DNA of 64,000 bases, taken from NCBI GenBank assembly GCA_038363925.1, contig JAQQWL010000006.1:1902501-1966500 (forward strand), written 5' to 3'. Below are positions 60,551 to 64,000 of the stretch, piece after piece. The notes below the pieces were generated by a model. It saw only the letters and a list, made by a program, of their open reading frames with translations, did no database searches and was not told where the DNA came from. This DNA comes from Apiospora phragmitis (lineage: Eukaryota; Ascomycota; Sordariomycetes; Amphisphaeriales; Apiosporaceae). The stretch's first letter is position 1; the number at the start of each line of letters is the position of its first letter. The position numbers and the translations under genes were made by a program.

Positions 60551-61738
60551 TAAATCGCTTATAAGTTTATAATAATCCCGTTACTAGCTCACGGTGATCC
60601 GTTCTTTAAATCACGGTAATCTAACTTTAGTTAGCTCACCTCGGGCGTCGTACCTTTTATTACTTCCGGGGCTTCGTCACGTAACTTGTCGTACTTTATT
60701 ATTATGTCCGCCTATATTTATTTTATCGCCGCGCGGGCTAAGGCCGCTTATCTTATCGCACGCTATTAAAATATAATTGCGTTTACGTTGATGTAGCTAG
60801 CGGTGCGATTACTAACTATGATATCGTAGCCGGATCGGGTCATTGTATTCCCGTGCCGGTGAGTGGGGTCTTTAGCCGCATGGTTAGGTCGGGTTATAAC
60901 ATAAGGCCACTTCTTAACGAGGCGGCAGATAGCACGGACGCGGTAGAGGTAGAGGATAAGGACGCGGCGGCAACAAGTTAAAAAGCCGTAACGAGCACGG
61001 AAACATACGTTATTAAAAATGTAATAAAGTCGGCCATATATCGAGGGATTATTTTAAACCGGATAATATATTTCATTAAGTTATTACTTTAATAAAGCAC
61101 TTAATAAACGTTAATTATATATTATTTTATATATTTTAAAGTAAGTTATTAAGTTATAAGAGTGCTTTTATAATATAATTAAACGATAAAATAAACTTAA
61201 AAGTTATTTATTTAAATTAGTTTTTATCTTTATTTTTAAATAACGAGATTTAAAAACTAGTTAAAAATATTATTAATTAATAAAAGAAAGCGAGTATAAT
61301 ATACGGCACTTTAATTCGACTTTAAAAGAGATTAAAAAGAATTATATTATATTTTAATCTTTTTTATTAAACATTAATATTAATAAGCATAAAACCCGTT
61401 TAATTTTTAATACTTTTAAAGAGATTTAAATAAAATAAGTATTAAATATTAAAAGCCTTTTATTTACTCGTTTTATTTATTTAGTTATAATTTATATAAA
61501 TTAAACTTAATTAATAAAACGGGAATTATTTTATAAAAGCTTAACTTTTAAAAAAAACTTAAAACTTATTATATAAAGAAAAACTAATATTAATAATTAT
61601 TATATTTTAAAGCATATTATTTTATAATATCTTTTAAAATAGCTTTTATAAAAATAAAACTTATAAAAATAAAATAGTTTTTATAAAAGTACGAGGTGTT
61701 AAAAAACGGTTATAGCCGCTATACTTAAATAGCTTATC
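60551..61738. other. mixed AT-rich and GC-richer remnant
   Basis: A GC-richer stretch at 60,590-61,020 (for example CGGACGCGGTAGAGG) within AT-rich DNA. No gene or boundary that I can support. Confidence 0.35.
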
Positions 61739-61866
61739 TATTACAGAGCGTTTAGACTAACCACTACGCTATAAAGCAAAAGCTTCGGAAATAACTAAAC
61801 GGTCATTTCTATTTAATTCTACGCCTTAAGTGCTACCCCGGGGGGGCTAACCCGCCGATCGTAATA
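61739..61866 (-). mobile_element. second short LTR-like element with a perfect TSD
   Basis: 128 bp with TTATC at 61,734-61,738 and 61,867-61,871. Ends TATTAC...GTAATA where the other copy has TGTTAC...GTAACA; the changes are G-to-A and C-to-T. Inverted relative to 52,780-52,914. Confidence 0.82.
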
Positions 61867-62339
61867 TTATCTTATAATATTAAAAGTTATATTACGCTAA
61901 TATTAAGCGGTTTCGTGAAATAATTTAATAAGTTATCGAAATTAATTTAAAAGCGAAAAACGTTATTAACCTACTTTACTTAGCCTACGACTAAACTAAA
62001 GGGTAAAAGATTTTATTAAGGGATATCATCGCGCGCGTAAGCTATAGTGGCGAGATATTTTAAGCGAATATTGAAAAAATCGAGCCTGTATTTATTAATA
62101 AAAAGGGGTAACGTGGTTTACCACTAAGTCGGCACTCTTTTTTTCGATTTACGTAATTAAAATTTAATACGTAATATCTTTATTACTATAATATCGATTT
62201 AATCGAAAAAAGATCGTATTGTTTTAATAATTTAAACGACGCGAGAAAGTCCGAATCGAATTAGTTAAAGAGTTGCTACGAAAGAGTACAATATCTTTCG
62301 AACTACTTTAGGCGACCGACTCCGCGGTATCAAACCTCG

Positions 62340-63800
62340 ACGCGAAATCCGATATTTATAATATAAATTAAATCTAGTTAAAAAAGAAGTGCTTCGTAAT
62401 TATATAATTAATTTAAATACCCGAGGGGTGCTTTTTAATATTAGTATTATAGGAGATATAGTTAATTTCTTTTTAAAATCGCACGGCGGCGACCGCGTGA
62501 GTAAGTACTAAGTTAAACGCTTTATCGACCGTAACCTGGACTTTAAGACTCGAATAAACCGTCGATACGATTACTAAAGGGCTTTTTATAAAAATATAGG
62601 TGTTATCTTCGGCTAGTCCGCGCTAGTCGTAAATACTAAAACTAAATACGACATTTTAAATAAAAACATATATAATTTTAACGAGACTAGCTTTATAATA
62701 GGTATAATCGGGTTAATACTTATTATAATGCACGCCGATTATATAAAAAAGCGAAATCGGTTTAGGTTAATAATTAAGAATAATTAATAACTATTAAATA
62801 TATTAAATTAAAAGGCTAATATTACTTCGTAAACTAGTTTTACGGATATATTTTATTAATATAATTTATTATATAATTAAATAATTAAACTAACTTTTAA
62901 CGGTTAAACTAATAACGAAACGAGCTTAAACTAAATTTAATATTTCGATAAATATATTAAAACGTGGACGAAAAGCCCTTATTATTATTTAATTTTAAAC
63001 GATTATAAAAGTTATATTTTATAGGAATTTAAAGAATATTATAAAAATAACTACATTATTACGCTTAATATACTTCTTTATTTTTCTTACTTATTTTAAC
63101 CTTTAAATATAGTATTCTATTCGCCGTTAAAGTATATTTATTTAAAAGAAATCGATTTATTTATAAAAGCGTTAATAAATTATATTATAAAGTAAAAGTT
63201 CTTTATCGTTTTTAAAGCCGCGTATTTTATTATTTTTATAAAGAATTATATTAAATTTAAATTTAGTGTATTTAGTTCAATATTTTACTACCTGGATAAA
63301 ATAATAAATAAACTAGATATACGTTTTCGAACGCCTATACTTAACCCGTCGCGATTAGGAATAATTAATACTTATAACCTTTAAACGTTATTTAACCTTT
63401 ATTAAACGATTAAATATTATATTTTTATTAAAAATAAGTTTTTTATTTATTAAAAAAAGCTCTTTAAAATTAATTTTTAATATTATAAACTAAGTAACGA
63501 GAAATATATATATAATAATATATAAAATAACCCTTATAAAAATTAAATACATACTTTATAAGAGGTTAATTTAATACTTTTTAAACGTTAGAAAGCTAAA
63601 AAATTACGCGTTTAATTTAAAAAAGCCCTTATTATATAAGAATCTTAAAAGCTATAAAACGAGAAGGTAAAAAGGAAGCGTGTAACGATTAATAAATACG
63701 GAACAAGGGGTCCGTTAAAGCGGAGGGCGACCAGTAAAAGGCGCTATAATATTTATTACGAAATAAGTTATAATACGCGAATATATAAAAAGGATATAAA
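62340..63800 (+). pseudogene. fourth Fot1/pogo transposase remnant
   Basis: Plus-strand translation gives KEVLRNYIINLNTRG, VKRFIDRNLDFKTRINRRY, IYNFNETSFIIGIIG, IKTWTKSPYYYLILNDYKSY (a degraded LILDGHxSH), and a C-terminal zinc-finger-like tail near 63,750 (YEISYNTRIYKKDIK, probably from CxxCG-x-NTRTC). The ends of this element were not found; it may extend beyond 64,000. The short LTR-like element lies 470 bp upstream. Confidence 0.78.
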
Positions 63801-64000
63801 ATTAAGTAACGAATTAAATAAAGAATAATTTTAATTAATTTAAAGTATTAAAATTAAATTAAATTATATAAAAATTGTTAGATATAAAAAAAGTGGCCGA
63901 CTTAATAATATAGCCGACTTAGTAATAAATTACGATACCTTTTAAATAATCTTTAAATTAAACGAGGGGCCTTCTTTTAAAATAACTTTTATATTAAAGC

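Noticed and set aside
61690..61780. Complete tRNA gene on the minus strand
   Set aside because: Only the A-box-like part fits; the anticodon arm and T-arm could not be built and a simpler hairpin is possible.

Overview
The window comes from a filamentous ascomycete (Pezizomycotina). Genes are split by short introns of about 57-103 nt (one of 207 nt) with GTAAGT-like donors and CTAAC-like branch points. Families are fungal (Zn2Cys6 regulator with fungal middle domain, MFS sugar porter, DUF6536, fungal rhodopsin-type membrane protein, fungal P450). AT-rich blocks, in which surviving cytosines rarely stand before A and reading frames are full of TAA/TAG, look like repeat-induced point mutation (RIP). 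No tool was run; all splice models were made by eye.

Layout. (A) 1-24 kb, ordinary GC: end of a protein kinase gene, an unrecognised cysteine-rich protein, then a three-gene set that reads as a lactose/galactoside utilisation cluster: a bacterial-type GH2 beta-galactosidase (4 exons, 1067 aa), a complete Zn2Cys6 regulator (7 exons, 634 aa) and a divergently transcribed MFS sugar porter. After it come an endonuclease/exonuclease/phosphatase-fold protein, a frameshifted FAD monooxygenase, a helical-repeat protein, a small secreted Pro/Thr-rich protein, a frameshifted RNase T1-family secreted ribonuclease and a DUF3632-like gene. (B) 23-29.6 kb: decayed genes (a multi-TM protein, DUF6536, a P450). 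(C) 29,651-41,135: an 11.5-kb nested transposon complex, RIP-degraded: a Fot1/pogo element carrying a second Fot1-like element, a 6.97-kb Copia LTR retrotransposon and a roughly 550-bp insertion. Subtracting the three insertions leaves about 2.04 kb, the size of a single Fot1-type element. (D) 41.4-49.2 kb: a haem aldoxime dehydratase with one frameshift, a decayed rhodopsin-type membrane protein, a Gly/Lys repeat secreted protein and a small secreted protein with an in-frame stop. (E) 49,198 to about 54.5 kb: an AT-rich segment that reads as a nuclear-integrated linear mitochondrial plasmid, with a family-B DNA polymerase (+) and a T7-type RNA polymerase (-) converging. (F) 55.47-56.34 kb: an unexplained GC-normal island. 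(G) 56.3-64 kb: more RIP-degraded DNA with two further Fot1-type elements and other repeats.

Two 128-135 bp LTR-like elements, each with a perfect 5-bp target duplication, sit in opposite orientation at 52,780 (inside the plasmid RNA polymerase) and 61,739.

The strongest unusual features are the plasmid integration, the datable nesting of mobile elements, the two short LTR-like elements and the clustered GH2/regulator/transporter set. Several otherwise intact genes carry single-base indels in homopolymers; these may be real lesions or assembly errors.
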